Shown here in pieces: positions 23,625 through 36,900 of a stretch of DNA of 64,000 bases (its first letter is position 1; every line of letters starts with the position of its first letter). The notes beneath the pieces were generated by a model. The model was not told the origin of the DNA. It did no database searches and saw nothing but the letters and a program-made list of their open reading frames with translations. The position numbers and the translations under genes were made by a program. This DNA comes from Hoplostethus atlanticus (Eukaryota > Chordata > Actinopteri > Trachichthyiformes > Trachichthyidae), in contig JAXDDX010000054.1 of the NCBI GenBank assembly GCA_034670405.1, positions 1,922,001 through 1,986,000 of the forward strand. The letters are read 5' to 3'.

Positions 23625-25815
23625 CAATCATCAGGCTGAGCAATGACAAAAGGAGAAGCAGAATCCCATGTGGGTGACATTTGACCCCTAGCAGCAGCCC
23701 AGGCGTGTATGGAGAGTGGTGATGGTGAAGGGGGAGTTGAGAAAGGGGAAGAAAGACTCAGGGTGAGCAGCCAGGCGTACAGAAGTACCCAGAGCAGCAA
23801 ACACAGGGCAACTAAAGACTCTCTGAGTCTTTCGAACGGTCTCTGCACCAACTATTGTATCTCAGGCCAAAATAACCTAAGGCCAATGCATACTGAAAAT
23901 GCCTAACGCTTACGTTTGAGGGGGGTGGGCTAATGATATTATGAGGATTGAAGATGAAGATTGAATTATTGGTTATATGGCCAATGGATATCATGGCATC
24001 ACAACCATTGCATGCATAAATTAACTACTCAACGCAGCATTGGTGTGTGTTTAGTGTTTGAGTCGTGCATTGGAAGAAATGACTCCTTATTCGCTGCTCT
24101 TACTATTATAAAAAACACATTTTATTGTATCTCTACATTTTGGGGAAGTTCATAAGGAAAATGTAGGGCAAATGATTTCACTCTGTGAAACACAGTTTTT
24201 AATGGTGGATGACATTTTCCTGTAGAGGAAGTGTGGTAGTGTTTCACTTTCAGCACTGGACCCTATCAAGAGGGTTGTTAAAGCACAGGGGCTGTGTATA
24301 AAAATAGAAGACAAGGGATGCACTGTATAGTATGTGCCATCTTCTGTCTGAAATCCCCTGTGCATACATACCTTGAGCCAAAGACCAAAGATGCTCTGTT
24401 TACATGCGAATGGATCAATAGACGAGGCAATTTCTCTGCAGCTCTCAGAAAAGAAGCCTGTGAGCCCTGCAATGTGCACCGCGGCCATGCTTAACAGAAA
24501 ACAAAGGGAATTCAGTGGGGTCACCCTTGAACCCCACACTCACGCAAGCAACAGGAACCTTTAACTAGACTATGTCTACTACCAGGCACACGTAGGAGTT
24601 TGCTTTGTTGTCTGTAAAAGCCTGCTCTTTAAAATATAGACTGGCAGCATGCTCAAGTTTCCTCATTGGTTAACATCTTTCTATTTCCATTTTTGTCTTC
24701 TTTTCCTCCATTCCCTCTGGTATTCACGTCCATTTATCAATCCCTTGTTCTCCTTTCTACTGTAACATTTTCCTTCCCTTCAATATTTTCAGCTTGAGCA
24801 CCTCCTGAGTCTTTCTCCTATCACCCAAACCAACCTCTCTCTCTAGCTACATTTGCTCTATTTCCCTCATTTTCTCTCCCTCCTAAACTGAAGACCTTGT
24901 TCTGACTGCAGAGCGGGAAGGGGTAAAGTATAGGATGAGGGTTCCCATAATGAAATGTTTATGACAGCTTGTAACAGTAAACAGGAGTCTCCTTCATTTA
25001 CTGTCAACGGGCTAGGCAATAGCAGTAATAACTACCTGCGAGCATCAAAGCGGACCGCCCAAAGGCACACACTGCTGACATTTTCTTCTGCTAAATAAAA
25101 GGTGCATTAGCTAAATTAATGTAACAAAGGTAATAATAGCATTACAGCAACGTACAGAGAGGTGTTATGTACAGTAGATAGTAAAAGAAATTTAGCTTAG
25201 AACATGTCAGACTACAGAGAAAGGACCGTTAAACATATATGCTCCACTGAAATACAGTGTTCCCTATCCTTATGTTTGTCTCTCCATTTATCCCTCTCAA
25301 TCTCACAAATGATTCCAAAACTGTAGCACAGGCTGCTGGGAGTTGAGAAGAGGTCAGTCTCGCCCCCTGCATAATCGTTGTGTTGGAGTGTCTGATGGTA
25401 TTAGGGGTGAGTGAATAACAGTAGCTGGCAGAAATAGCATCATGTTTTGGACTATCAGTGCGATTCATAGCCCTGTGACTGACTCAGTTTCTATTCATTC
25501 TCCCACACTCTCCTGTAACTCTCCTTTTATCCAGAGCGGTTGAAGGACAAGCGGCCCACGACCAGGACTTGACAATGAAATTGAGAATGGATCCATTCAC
25601 TGCACAACTGCCATTACATTAGATTCAATTAAATACCAATGTTGTTGTGCAGATGATGAGCATCAGCGACCACGCTTACATGCACATACTGTAATTCAAT
25701 TGATTATCAGAATTTATTCACATTATCAATGGTTCAATTAAGACATTTTGCATGCTTAGAGAAAAAGAATGTTGTCATAAAATATATATATGGGAAACAT
25801 ATACAGTAGCAACAT

Positions 25816-25985
25816 ATAAACACAATGTGATTTAGCAAATAACACACACAAATTTGTACCTTTACATGTTTTTATTGAACATATTGTTCAAACATTAACA
25901 ACCTAAGCTGGAAAAAGTAGGTGAACCTCTACGATAATGACTTCTGTGAAAGGGGGAAACTGAAGTCGGGTGATCCACTATCCAC
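25816..25985 (-). mobile_element. Tc1-like transposon terminal fragment
   Basis: Reads aacacaatgtgatttagcaa, then a CA-rich stretch, then tttttattgaaca, ttcaaacattaacaacc and ctggaaaaagtaggtgaacc. This follows the end region of a fish Tc1-like family whose tips read 'gggttcacatactttttc'. The reverse complement of the same segment reappears at 51373-51460, so both belong to one subfamily. No transposase codons recognised. Confidence 0.6.
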
Positions 25986-28443
25986 GATATGGGTATCACT
26001 ATTAAACATTTAAACGGAGAATGGGGCCCGATGAACAGAAGAAACTGTGTCTGTGTGGATTGAGTTTGTTCTGCAACAACTGGGTGCTGTTTATGAACAT
26101 GTGTGATGTAACAATCGCCTAGGAGCCGACCTACTTCTGTGTCTCCTCTGCTCCTCATGACTTGGTCCCCTTCTGGGGTAACTCTGTCATCTCGCAACAT
26201 ACTGTAATAGCAGGAAGCATGCCACTCTCACGTACAAATCAAAGTGCTCCCTCTTGATGCTTATGCATGTGATGATCACTGTCTGCTAAGCGAAAGCATT
26301 CAATAGGTGGTTGTACAGCAGTAGGAGTATTCAGGGTAATGCTATGTCATGTCTTTCATTGCTGACATTGATTTGAGTTTTGACAGGTTTAGGACTTTTG
26401 CTTGCTTAAATGTAGATGTATAGATCACAAACACTTTGGTTTATAATGGTCTTAAGTGATTCATGTAAAAAGCTATGCCTAATGCTTGAATGTGTACTTG
26501 TGTCATGTGGAATGAATACAAGAAGGTAGGTTTATTTGAAGAGGATGGAGTAAATGTGTGATGGACAAGTATGCACAGACAAAAGAGAGCTCTCGACATA
26601 ACTGGGGCTGCACACTGGAGAGTACTCGTCTGCACCATCTCATAAAATATCTTTATCTGGGATCATCTTGGTTTGGTGCCAAACACTGTTAGCTTCAGGA
26701 GCTGGGGAGGAAAAAATCTATTTCAGACAACATAAGAGACAGAAAGCTGGCAGCCACTCAAATCACAATTCCAACATTTGAGATGTGAAAATGGGCTAAT
26801 TTGGTGTATCCCTTGTATGGTTGCAATCCAATACGTTCCTCCCGTGGCTATCAGCACACACGAGTAAGGGCGAGGGAGGGCGAGAGGCAGCTCTTTTCAA
26901 CCTCTCAACAGCTTAACAGAAGAAGAAGGAAAATGTAGTAGTAGCTCATTCTGCCAGTGTACCAAAAGCAGCCTTGGTACTCTTTCTCACCCTGCCCCTC
27001 TCTTGACTCTTCTCTCACTCCTTCTGTCGAGCTAGCAGTCCAGGTGAGCACAATTATGTCTCAAGGACGCGTCGCCCTCAGCCAGGGTCAGGGGTCACGC
27101 TGAGCACCACGTTAATGGCAAAGCCCTCCTGCTTAACATTTCACAGCTAATTTGGAAAGTGCTGAACAGAACCTTTAATTAACATCAGCCCCTGCCAAGG
27201 TTTGTAACCTACCAGAATCCCCTTGCTCTTCTTGCCTTACCCACTCAAGCTCCACTGCCTCACCTGTCATTTCATTTGTTGAGTGCTGAGATACGTCGTC
27301 TTAGAAAGCTCTGTGGTCACCCCAGTGTGAACCGAGGGACATGTTTAAGTGTTTGGAAGACAGGTGTAGGAGTGCAATTTTGTAGGTAGCTGTCTTTCCA
27401 GCATTTCTGAGAGAAGATGCTTGTTACATGAACAGCCAATTTAAGTTCATACACAGAATGTTGATAGAGAGCACCACACCAGAAATATATCAAGAAAAGC
27501 ATTTTGCTGATATAATTAGTTTCGTGGCCTAAAATGATTGAGCCATTTTTTCCATATACCCCCTACACAAGGTCTTATACCATCTTACATTCTCATCTTT
27601 AAATATCTTTTTATGGCCCTTAATTCAATATAAGTTCACTGTTTTAATGAGATATCCTCATGTCTTTCAATGCATCTTAACTAAATTGGATCAAAGTGAA
27701 CCCTTCTCCACAGCATTCATATGTACAAAGCTAATTTGTTTATACTACTGAAAGCAGCGGCATCTGACCAAGCAACTTAAACAGCAGAACCAAAAATAGC
27801 ACCCTGGATTGCACCACAGTAAATTGCAACTACGCTTGCACCATGTGGACAATGCAATAGCGTCTATCCGCAGTTGGACTTATGACATTGCGTGCCAAGG
27901 CATGCTGGTTCCTACCACTGATCCACACGATTCCTGGGCTTCAGCAGGGCTTACGTCCGGATTTCCCTGTGCTTATAGCTGTTGCTTTTGGCCACCTTAC
28001 ACGTCCTGTACTTTTGTGAGCCAAATAATTCTTGGGGGGATTCAAGACAATGTTAACACTGCCAACAGAGCGTGTAAGCGTGCAATTTATGTCTACATAT
28101 GAATCTAAAGGTATCAGCTCACCAACAAAAATCTATGACAAATCTTGCTTCCTGATACATTTAACTGGCAGGATATGGGCGGGGTATGAAAAGGCTTGCT
28201 CACAAGGTTTCAGCCACTGGAGCCTGAGCGCAAGCTAGCAGCTTCTAATCTTCAGCACACATTGGCACTGCTTTCGATAATCGGTTACTGGGCAGCTCAA
28301 ACTGCACCATGGACCAAACCACCAGTGTTAGCACTGTGGACGGCTGCTAGAAACAGATGAGGTAGCACAATAGACAGAGCCAACAAAAGCTAACACAGTC
28401 AGCTGTAGCTCAGCAAGGACCATGGGCAGCAGTAGTAATGATA

Positions 28444-29226
28444 GCACCATGGGCAGCACTAGTTTGCACCATCTAGATCAGCACCATGGGCAGCACTAGT
28501 TTGCACCATCTAGATCAGCACCATGGACAGCACTAGTTTGCACCATCTAAATCAGCACCATGGACAGCACTAGGTTGCACCATCTAGATCAGCACCATGG
28601 ACAGCACTAGTTTGCACCATCTAGATCAGCACCATGGACAGCACTAGTTTGCACCATCTAGATCAGCACCATGGGCAGCACTAGTTTGCGCCATCTAAAT
28701 CAGCACCATGGACAGCACTAGTCTGCACCATCTAAATCAGTACCGTCTAGATCAGCACCATGGACAGCACTAGTCTGCACCATCTAAATCAGCACCGTCT
28801 AGATCAGCACCATGGACAGCACTAGTTTGCGCCATCTAAATCAGCACCATGGACAGCACTAGTCTGCACCATCTAAATCAGCACCATGGACAGCACTAGT
28901 CTGCACCATCTAAATCAGCACCATCTAAATCAGCACCATGGACAGCACTAGTTTGCACCATCTAAATCAGCACCATGGACAGCACTAGTTTGCACCATCT
29001 AAATCAGCACCATGGACAGCACTAGTTTGCACCATCTAAATCAGCACCATGGACAGCACTAGTCTGCACCATCTAAATCAGCACCGTCTAGATCAGCACC
29101 ATGGACAGCACTAGTCTGCACCATCTAAATCAGCACCATGGACAGCACTAGTCTGCACCATCTAAATCAGCACCATGGACAGCACTAGTCTGCACCATCT
29201 AAATCAGCACCATGGACAACACTAGC
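28444..29226 (+). repeat. 37-bp minisatellite, 20 copies, with 52-bp variants
   Basis: The unit contains gcaccatggacagcactagt followed by ctgcaccatctaaatca. CCATGG occurs at 28447, 28484, 28521, 28558, 28595, 28632, 28669, 28706, 28758, 28810, 28847, 28884, 28936, 28973, 29010, 29047, 29099, 29136, 29173 and 29210. Fifteen intervals are 37 bp and four are 52 bp; the extra 15 bp duplicates 'caccatctaaatcag' (or its ccgtctagat variant). Neither length is a multiple of three, so the array is not coding. Scattered 'ccatggg' words just upstream (28430) look like degenerate edges. Confidence 0.95.
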
Positions 29227-29691
29227 TGAGCAGGCACCAGGAAAAGAGAAGAGCCTTGGCTAGTAACTCAGTAGGCTAAAGCAACCCTAACACAAAACAA
29301 CATGAGTGTAGCTAACATCAGAAACACAGGTTCAAGGCAGCTCTCCACATTTTGTTTTATCATCTTGCCAGTCACAGTTTCCTCCACATCTGACCAGGGG
29401 GTCTTCAAATATAGGCTTTGTATGAGATCCTTTAACTTGTGCCAGGATTAAAAATAGGTAGTTATTGGAAGTGACACCAGTTATACAGCACTTCCAGGGG
29501 ACATTGGGAGAAAACAACCCCACATAAGAGACCTATTGTATCTTTTTTGTACAGGAAGTTATTTTTATAGACACCACTGCACTCTAAGCTGTACTATGCT
29601 AATGTCTCTCCAAATGGGGGGCTTTTCAGGACATGTCAGACAAATTAGAGAGCTGCAAGGCAAGAGAGAGAGAGACAAACATGCACATGCA

Positions 29692-29717
29692 CGCACACAC
29701 ACACACACACACACACA
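29692..29717. repeat. (CA)n microsatellite
   Basis: About 13 CA units, preceded by a short GA tract. Confidence 0.9.
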
Positions 29718-29853
29718 ACACACAACTGTGCAGTGAGATAGCGACACAGGAAGTGTACAAGTGTGACAGAGGTAGCGTGTAGAAGAAGAGAGAGAAAGGG
29801 GGAAGGGTAATATGGAGGAGGGTGATGGGGAGAGGAAACAGGGGGTGGGGGAT

Positions 29854-29866
29854 GGGGGGGGGGGGG
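29854..29866. repeat. Poly-G run (13)
   Basis: Uninterrupted G-run inside a G-rich stretch (29800-29870). Confidence 0.9.
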
Positions 29867-30318
29867 CTGAGTCGAAGAAGCCCTGGAGATGTTTTTCTGG
29901 AAAGTGGCTGGTTTGGAGAGGCAGCAGCTGTTGTTGGACTAAACTGAATGTCAGTGACTGGCTAATCCTCATCTAACACACCACCACAGTGAGCAGATTT
30001 ATAGAGGGCGCTGCTGAGACGTAGTGACCTCAACCAGCTATGGCGCCCCTAATGGAGGGTTGTGGGGGTGGTGGAGGCGAGAGCCTGGTGACCTATGCTT
30101 TTCCCTCAGGCAACAGCCCTTTGCGAATATGGTGTGTGCGTGTGTGTGTGTGGTCCTGACATACATCTCTGCACTACATCAGTCTAATCAGGGGGAAAGA
30201 GGAGGAGAGGAGAACGACAAGTGTGAGTCAAGTCGTCACGCGACGGCTGGCGATACACTCCGGGATAGCTCCCACCAGCCCCCGAGCGTAGCTCTTTATA
30301 GCAGCAAGCCTGGTTCTG

Positions 30319-30341
30319 ACACACACACACACACACACACA
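30319..30341. repeat. (AC)n microsatellite
   Basis: About 11 AC units. Confidence 0.9.
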
Positions 30342-31581
30342 AACGAGGAGAGGATGATGGCACTGCACCTGCTTTTTAACCAGGTATAGTCCAACACACA
30401 AGTCACCACATGGTTGACGTGAACTTAGATGCTACTTGGCTAGTTTGTATTCCTAATCAAATAGAAATCCGAGCCGTGTTATAGTGATTTATATACAAAT
30501 ACTGTACTATAGTTCAACAGTGTCTGTGTGGTCCCATTCAAGTGCTTCAACGTAGCTATTCAATCTTTATCTCTCAAAGCAGTTTTTTTCATCCTACAAT
30601 TCAAGACAGACCCATCTGCCTCGTTTACTTTTACTTTACAACCATCCTCAAACCGCACTGGGACAAGCGTGCTACCTTTTTTTTTTTCTCCTGGCAGTGT
30701 CACAATTATAATCAAAAAGCTGTGTGTATGTGTGTGTGTCGGGGAGGAGCGCGGCCAAAACAAATGGTGAGGCACCGAACACACCCACTGACAGCAAAAC
30801 CGTCTTGCGTCAGTTAATTATTTTCAGCACTCCAGATGCTGTTGCTGAGTGAACACACACAGCTTAAGACGTCGCTGAGGGCGCTGCTCTGCAAAGGCGC
30901 TCCGGCCCTTTAAATAATACTAGAACCGAAGGCTAGGGACGGGGACGGGGCTTTGGCTACCAACACCGATACAGCAGCCGTGCCCTGATGGCAATTATTT
31001 AGACGTCCACTTGCTAATTATAATATAGGATGACAGGTGCCCAAAACAATTTGAGCGCAAACTGCCTGTGAGGTTGTGTGTGTGTGTGTGTGCCTCTGCT
31101 TATGGTTAGAGATAAAGAAAGATTTCAGAAACATCTGAAATGACAAATGTATTAAACGTAGCAATAACTATCTCCCAATAAATACCTTATAGTCACACTC
31201 CAGTGAAGTATTGATGAGCGCATCGATAAGTACTGGTACTGCAATATCCTTGTGTATGTGCTATTTGTACTACTACTATACAGATCAGAAATACACCACT
31301 ACTATGCCCTCCATATCAACAAAGGTCGTTAAAAAAAAATAAAAAATACATTGCCCATCATCAATTTGAATATGAAGTCTTTGGAGGCAGCAGTGTTATG
31401 TGAATAAAGCTTTGGGGTTTTGAACCTTTCTGCAAGCTTTTCCCTTCCATCTCTCTTTTCTTTAGGAATAAGTCCTCCTGGAATCCATCCAATCAGATGT
31501 GCTCTCAACTTATATCCCAAAAGCCCTCTCTCTCTGCCACGTGCCCAGTACCATTTAACGTAAATAAAAGACACAAAAAGA

Positions 31582-31582
31582 C

Positions 31583-31630
<48 letters not shown>
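31582..31630. repeat. (AG)n microsatellite
   Basis: About 24 AG units with one aaag interruption; it accounts for the Ser-Leu repeat in a long minus-strand open frame. Confidence 0.95.
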
Positions 31631-31684
31631 CTATCCACTCCACGGGAGCTAAAAGGAGGCATTGAGCCTTTGGGACTGAGGGAA

Positions 31685-31699
31685 GGGGGGGGGGGGGGG
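31685..31699. repeat. Poly-G run (15)
   Basis: Uninterrupted G homopolymer 55 bp after the AG tract. Confidence 0.9.
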
Positions 31700-32100
31700 A
31701 GGAGCCAGGAGGTGGTAGAGGGTATATACAATCACTGAAATCAAGGCAGTTGACTGGTGAATAATGAATATAAATTGAATGCTCTTCCCTGGCATCGCTG
31801 TGCGTGGCTGCTGTGAGTGGGAGAGTGAGCTGATGCACAGCTGTTGACGTGATGGGGTGATTGTGAGTGTGTCTACACACACTCCAGAGAGGATTGTATT
31901 ACTGTCTGTCTGCCTGTCTGTCTGCTTCTCTCCTTTATTGCTTTACTGTGTGTGTGTGTGTGTGTGTTTCTCTGTGTCTGTGGATGAGGCCTATTGACAT
32001 CCTCTTCTGTGACCCTCTGACTCCTGACAACTCCAATCAGTAGGATGAGTGGGAGGAGGAGGGAGGGGGCGTGAGTCTAGAGCAAACGGTTGTGATGAGC

Positions 32101-32103
<3 letters not shown>

Positions 32104-32131
<28 letters not shown>
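32104..32131. repeat. (GT)n microsatellite
   Basis: About 14 GT units; a shorter GT tract lies at 31949-31967. Confidence 0.9.
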
Positions 32132-35100
32132 CTATAAAAGAGGACTTATGTGTGTAAGGGAGCGAGAGACAGAGGGGTTTGCACGCAAAGTGTTGCAATC
32201 TATGAACAAAAGTTCACATCAGGAGGCAAGATAGCTCGCGTTTCATGTGATGTTGTATGTTTTCTATCCAGGCAGTGCAGAGTAATCAAACAGATTATGT
32301 TGTGCACAGTGACACAGCTGGACTAGTTTCATTACATTTATCATAAATCAGAGTTGATTTATTTCCACACATAAAAAAATATTAACTATCAGGTTAACAG
32401 AATATGCTGGTGTGATAAAAAAAAAAAAAAACATCTCAACTCATAAGAAACACCACAATAAAAGATGACACAAGTGACTTTGATAACAACAATGAAGTGA
32501 CAAATGGCAAAAAGGGGTGTTACAAATGTGTGACAAAATAAAAGAAAAAAGGGGCCTCATGTAGAGAGTGAAATTAAAGGGGGAGAGAGAGAAAGAACCT
32601 CACAAACCTTGTGCAAGCCTTAAAGTCCTAAGGCAAAAATCCAGAAATGGTATTTTTAAGAAAGTGATCTATTTAGAAGCACATTCACTGGCTCTGAGTG
32701 CAGCATCATATGACATGTCACCTCCTATTAAGGTGGCAATTATCTATTAGCACCATTGCCTGCACTGAGGTTTGTCAGAGTCACACGCCAAACAGTGTGA
32801 CCTGCCATTTTCTATCAACAAGGTCCAGATTTAGATTCCACATTAGTCCCTACATGATGCCAGGCGTCTGTGTGAGTGAAAGAGAGAGAGAGAGAAAAAA
32901 AGCATTGCACTTTGCTTAACACAAACACAATCCCAGATGGTTTTCTTCTCCGCTCGAGAGGAGAGCGAACGCGCTGCCGTTCGCGCACACGTATGTGTGA
33001 TTTTTAACACACTCCAACAACGGTACAGTACACTGTCATCCTCCCTCAGCCAGTTAAGCCACTTGGAGAATTCATGCTCCCGCTCCTTTTATCCCAGCTA
33101 AGACTTTGGTAAACAGCAGACATGGCAAAAGAGCATTGCTTTTTTGGAGTAAAAGAGTGGACGGGGTTAACACATCAGGACAATTCAGTGAAAGGCAAGT
33201 TACCACTAACATTTGCTTTCAAATACTTTGCTGTGATTGTCTAAACTTTATGACACTCATTACATTGCCCTATATAGAATCAAACAGCACTCACACTACC
33301 ACAGCCAAACAATGCAAACTCATGCAGCATCATTCATACTTTTCATTGAGTAAATATTTTTAATTTATATTTAATTTAAATCTTAAATCTTTTTTTTATT
33401 ATGGTCATATTTCTTTTGATATCTGTGTATAAAGACCTTTGTCTGACATGAACAGGACAAATCTCAGGCTCTAGCTGTAGTTTCATCAATTCTCTTTCAC
33501 TTACATTAAAAGTTAATGTAGCAATCTGAGCCACGAACGTGCATCTTCAACTCGACTGACTCATGTAAGGCATCATTAAATGGCATTCACACAAAAAGAA
33601 AGAAAATAGAAGAAAGAAAATAGTTTTTTTTCCAATTTACACTCTTGTAAGGGCAATGAAAAAAAGTAACACTTTCATGTTCTCATATGTTTTTCAGAGC
33701 ACAAAGAAGAGAAAACCTCGCTACTCTGCTTGCTGAGCACACAAAAGCCAGGTACACATTTCAGGTGAGGGAGAGATTGAGGGAGCAAAACAAGAAGGAA
33801 AAAAATCTGATTTATGCTTGATCTGGGCACTCAACTTCATATGGCTATAACAGCACTCATTTCATTTCAGAGAGTAGTTCATTACCCACAGAGAGCCCTG
33901 TAAAAACCTCTACTTCATGGGATGATATAGTAGTGGTATGGAGTCGCCGGTACACCCTCCGTCTATGGGTAGACTCGTTTCGCATTTCGATGTGGTTGAA
34001 ATTGAAGTGTGTTATATTCTGGAGGTCCTTCATGTGTGGTTTAATATATGTTTCAGTCACATGACCATCAGCCAGTAATAGGCTTTCTGTCGTTTACTAC
34101 CAAACATGCATTTCTCCTTTTTTTCCATCAGCAGTCTAAGGCTTTCAGGCACTGTTTCACAGGCACGTAAAAGGCGTCACATTATAAATTCCCTGGTCTA
34201 TTATTACCTTTGCTGTAATGACACATCCCACACAGCAAGTGCCAAGGAGCTCAGCTTAGGAATGGGCCCAAGGCACTATGTTACACCTTGCTAAATGCAT
34301 TGTAGTGATTGAAATCGGAAACCTAGTGCGTAACCTCTTTTTTCTTAGATCTACGCCGCCCTCCCTCCCTTCTGGTATCAGTCATTCACTCACTACCAGT
34401 CTCTCTATCTCCTTCTCTTTGGCTCTTAAGAGTTCTAGGGCCACTCTGGGGTCATTGTTGGCTTAGAGAGCCCACTTAACAATATGAATTTGAGACTTCA
34501 TAAGAATGTGACTCTCGAAAGCACGATTATGTGCTGGAAAATGGACCTTAAATAGTTAATAGAAGTTGGAGTTGTACTAGCCGACAAGAATATGTTACAA
34601 GTAGAGTGCTGTGAATATAAATATGTTGCAAATATTTTTATGTGGCTATGTTATGAGTTTGTAAAAAAAATAAAAAATAAAAGTAGCCCCAGAACCAACT
34701 GCCAACGGCTAGAATAATTACACATAAGAATTAAAATAGACCCACTGATTCTGCAGCACCATTTGTCAAGTGCTACTATCCTGTGTTACTTTATATGTAA
34801 TTCCCATACTTCTGCCGCTACATCTAGTGCACTCTGCATTCATTTTCCATTCATAGCTTTGTATGTGAGACTATGCTTGAAATACAACATTGGTGTGCAG
34901 CAGTATCCCCATGGCACGAGTGCAGGCAGCCACTGTAAGATGTGAAGTAATCCAGTCTCACTCCCAGACACAGGAGAATATTTAGCCCCTCAGTACACAC
35001 TAGTCTGAAAGACAACAGCATAAACAGCATGGGCATGATTGACTTCTGCCTAATCCAATTACATTAAGAAACCATTGTTCATTTAAGATATACATTAAGC

Positions 35101-36379
35101 TCCAATTTGAGGAATATTTTATGATTAGCAGACAGCAGCAAACAGACTAATTGTTGTGTGCGGTGATTTGAGCTGAATAAAACATGATTCATGCACCGTC
35201 AATCAAGCTCGTCTCTTGGACGAGATGAGAAGGATGCATTGTTGCCCTCAATCACTACAACCACAACATGTACAAATCGCATGAAGGCACATCTTCATGT
35301 ATAGATTCGGCGTGCATATCAGTACATTGAGCTCGCTTACATTTGTTTATCCACTGTTGTATTTAACAGCCCTGACATTTACCAAAATTGATTTCCTTCA
35401 CAGCCTTGAATTTGTTTGAACATACAACGGCGATGACTCTGTAATCCCATTTTAATTAGAAAGATGTAGCGAGCACGCTAAGCTCACGCGCTCTATTCCC
35501 CGCAGCGATGCCACACTGGCGAGGAATCAATCACCAAGGCGCCGGTTGCTAGGGCAACGGACGGGGGGCTTCTGCACTACTGTCTAAGTGGTAAATGATT
35601 GCCGGTGTAACTCATTGGCGGATGTGAGGAGTTTTTATCTTTCCCTGTCTCTCTCTCTCCCCCCCCTCCTCGTCGCATAGCCAGAGAGTTAATTAAAAGC
35701 AGCCAACATGAAATAAATCTAACTCTGAGAAGAAATGAAACATACAGTACAAATTGAATTCCCACGTCAAGGGGTTTGAGGTTGGGTGGTTAGGTGGGGG
35801 CAGCAGACAGGGAATAGTAGTGAAAAATGAATATGCAGTGTGAGAGACGTGTGAAATGAAGAAAAACATACACATGCCCGAAGAGGTTGGCGGATGGAGA
35901 AAGGGAGGGGCATGAAGAGATGGGTAGAATCCAGAGGGTGGCTCCATTGTACATGTTTAAGACCTCATTCCCCAAACTCTTTTCGCCAGAAACTGTTAAA
36001 AAAAAAAAAAAACCTAAGTAGAAAGTACTTACCCGCCCCCACCCACAATCTGTATCACTCTGGTTGCACTACCATGGCCCCAGGCTTTTCTTGCAGAGAA
36101 CACCTCCACTGGAGCTTTTGTGAGACCATAGTTGTGGCTGGAACAGAGGCCAATTTGTGGCCAGCGTTACAAATGAATGAAATGTTGGAGTGTATTTGGT
36201 TAACTGACACTGATGTGAGCTTTGCCTGAAACATTCAAAATCCCTAGTTGAGTTCAGTGTATCAAAGAGAAAAAGGCAGGATAGTAGAGAGATTTGTGTA
36301 TCAGTTAGTGACTTGAAACTAAAAATATTTTTCTACAATCAGGGAGAGCTGGATAAATATTTCCATTGTGCCTTAAAAC

Positions 36380-36900
36380 CATTGTAAGGGTCTGGGGACT
36401 GGAGGGGATACTATGGATGACTCTGGGTCCATGTGGTAGTCACACAATATTTCAGAAACCACCGGTCCAATTCTGACAACATTTGTATGAAATATGTGAT
36501 TTTCTATTAAGGTTCAGCAGTTCCAAAACTACACTTAAATAGGATCAAACCATAGTACTGATTCTCTATGGAGAGCAGCAGGAAATTAAAAAAATGAAGA
36601 AGCCTTGGGCAAAAAAAACTCTTTTTCAAAAAGGATTGCAAATTAGCAAACAAATCCAATATGGCAGAGTTTGGCTGTCCTTGAGACATTTGTAGAGCAA
36701 GGATAGCTGGATATGTTTACCAAGGTTTGGGTCAACATTGTTGGAGTAATGGTCTTTCAAAGTTTTAAAATGTGGCCTTTAAATATAGCACCCCCATCAG
36801 GCTGACTGGGGTCATATTTATTGGGAAGCATTTGCACACCATAATCTATCCAAATGTCCACATTTGGGGGGAAAACAATCATTGTGTGATGTGTGTTCTT
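36380..36900. repeat. Possible old dispersed repeat
   Basis: Phrases such as 'ttcagaaaccaccggtccaa', 'atatagcacccccatcaggc' and 'tgactggggtcatatttatt' resemble a dispersed fish repeat I recall only vaguely. No termini seen. Confidence 0.25.

Noticed and set aside
28444-29226. Regular array resembling CRISPR spacing
   Set aside because: The whole unit repeats; there are no unique spacers and no cas genes. It is a minisatellite in a vertebrate-type genome.
31329-31880. 183-codon minus-strand open frame
   Set aside because: Built across the AG microsatellite and a poly-G run; low-complexity translation.
32951-32990. gcgaacg / cgttcgc mini-palindrome
   Set aside because: Seven-base arms only; expected by chance in a window of this size.
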